NCBI GenBank assembly: GCA_945639745.1
Contig: CALZEK010000070.1
Coordinates: 1-6,940, forward strand
DNA: 6,940 bases
Reading direction: 5' to 3'
From: an uncultured Bacillaceae bacterium
GTDB taxonomy: Bacteria > Bacillota > Bacilli > Bacillales > Amphibacillaceae
Shown here: in pieces, positions 6,609 through 6,940 of the stretch
Layout of the letters: each line of letters begins with the position of its first letter
Position numbering within the stretch: the first letter of the stretch is position 1
Position numbers and translations under genes: made by a program
Notes under the pieces: generated by a model
Databases searched by the model: none
What the model saw: only the letters and a program-made list of their open reading frames with translations
What the model was told of the DNA's origin: nothing

Positions 6609-6940
6609 CACATAAGCTCTTCCAAATCTTTTTTCATTTTTTCTGGATTAGTTTGAGGTGCGTATCGTTTTATGACATTACCATGACGGTCTACTAGAAA
6701 CTTTGTGAAATTCCATTTAATTTTATTAGATAGCATGCCTTGCTTTTCAGATACTAAATGCTCAAATAAAGGTTCTGCATTATCTCCATTGACATCAACT
6801 TTTGCAAGCATTGGGAATGTCACGCCATAATTGATTTGACAAAATTCTGTTGTTTTATCAGCATCATCAAATTCTTGTTTAAATTGATCGCTTGGAAAAC
6901 CAAGGATCATCAGTCCTTTATCACTATACTCTTCATATAA
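6608..6940 (-). CDS. Glutathione peroxidase family protein, 5' end missing
   Basis: The frame stays open to the window edge (110 residues visible, beginning LYEEYSDKGLMILGFP), so the start and the peroxidatic-Cys motif lie outside. A candidate ATG at 6910 is internal to the family's alignment and is not the real start. The visible part covers the C-terminal two thirds of a thioredoxin-fold peroxidase: FCQINYGVTFPM with the resolving cysteine of thioredoxin-dependent members, KVDVNGDN, and KWNFTKFLVDRHG with the catalytic Trp-Asn pair, then KRYAP. Such bacterial enzymes reduce hydroperoxides, usually with thioredoxin despite the name. The usual FPCNQFG.QEP segment reads FPSDQFKQEF, with Ser for Cys and one residue fewer before the catalytic Gln. 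The stop overlaps the regulator's start, so the two are co-translated. The promoter lies outside the window. Confidence 0.92.
   Translation of the reverse strand, partial: LYEEYSDKGLMILGFPSDQFKQEFDDADKTTEFCQINYGVTFPMLAKVDVNGDNAEPLFEHLVSEKQGMLSNKIKWNFTKFLVDRHGNVIKRYAPQTNPEKMKKDLEELM

Noticed and set aside
6608..6910. ATG at 6910 as the start of the peroxidase
   Set aside because: The frame remains open upstream with family-typical residues (LYEEYSDKGL) to the window edge, and the thioredoxin-fold N-terminus with the peroxidatic Cys would be missing; the gene is cut by the window, not short.
1..6940. Novel defence, mobile or CRISPR-type system
   Set aside because: All long frames are recognisable housekeeping or stress genes, and I saw no repeat arrays, transposase, integrase, att-like repeats or abrupt change in base composition.

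Overview
The window is AT-rich chromosomal DNA from a low-GC member of the Bacilli. The protein sequences, the strong AGGAGG-type ribosome binding sites and the tRNA-Phe T-box leader all point there. The order dimeric dUTPase - M42 aminopeptidase (ysdC) - SpoU methyltransferase (ysgA) - pheS - pheT matches my recollection of the Bacillus/Geobacillus neighbourhood. The small spore-protein gene (sspI) usually next to ysgA in spore formers is missing, so a non-sporulating relative (Staphylococcaceae or a Carnobacterium/Enterococcus-like lineage) is likely; I cannot fix the genus from sequence alone.

Region 1 (1-2018, + strand) is a tightly spaced run: the 3' end of a dimeric all-alpha dUTPase gene, ysdC and ysgA. 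The gaps are 18 and 10 bases with no internal terminator, so the genes are probably co-transcribed. The products are housekeeping proteins: nucleotide pool sanitation, peptide degradation and RNA 2'-O-methylation.

Region 2 (2008-5887, + strand) is the phenylalanyl-tRNA synthetase operon. A sigma-A type promoter, whose -35 lies inside the last codons of ysgA, drives a leader of about 300 bases. This leader is a T-box riboswitch with a UUC (Phe) specifier, a UGGU acceptor-pairing bulge and a terminator/antiterminator switch. It is followed by pheS and pheT and closed by a perfect 19-bp hairpin terminator. Uncharged tRNA-Phe should turn the operon on. The same attenuator probably also ends read-through transcripts from ysgA.

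Region 3 (5888-6161) holds a small gene with its own promoter, encoding a 49-residue acidic protein with weak resemblance to Cse60/DUF2758-like small proteins. A hairpin that mainly serves the opposite strand follows it.

Region 4 (6162-6940, - strand) is a peroxide-response pair transcribed towards pheT: a glutathione-peroxidase-family gene (5' end outside the window) overlapping an OhrR/MgrA-type MarR regulator in a TGATG stop/start junction. The regulator keeps the N-terminal sensing cysteine and has a second cysteine near the position used by two-cysteine OhrR proteins. The peroxidase has Ser in place of the Cys of the usual FPCNQF motif.

No mobile element, CRISPR array, tRNA or rRNA gene is visible. 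Most of the window is ordinary core genome. The most interesting parts are the small orphan gene, the peroxidase/redox-sensor pair and the T-box leader.
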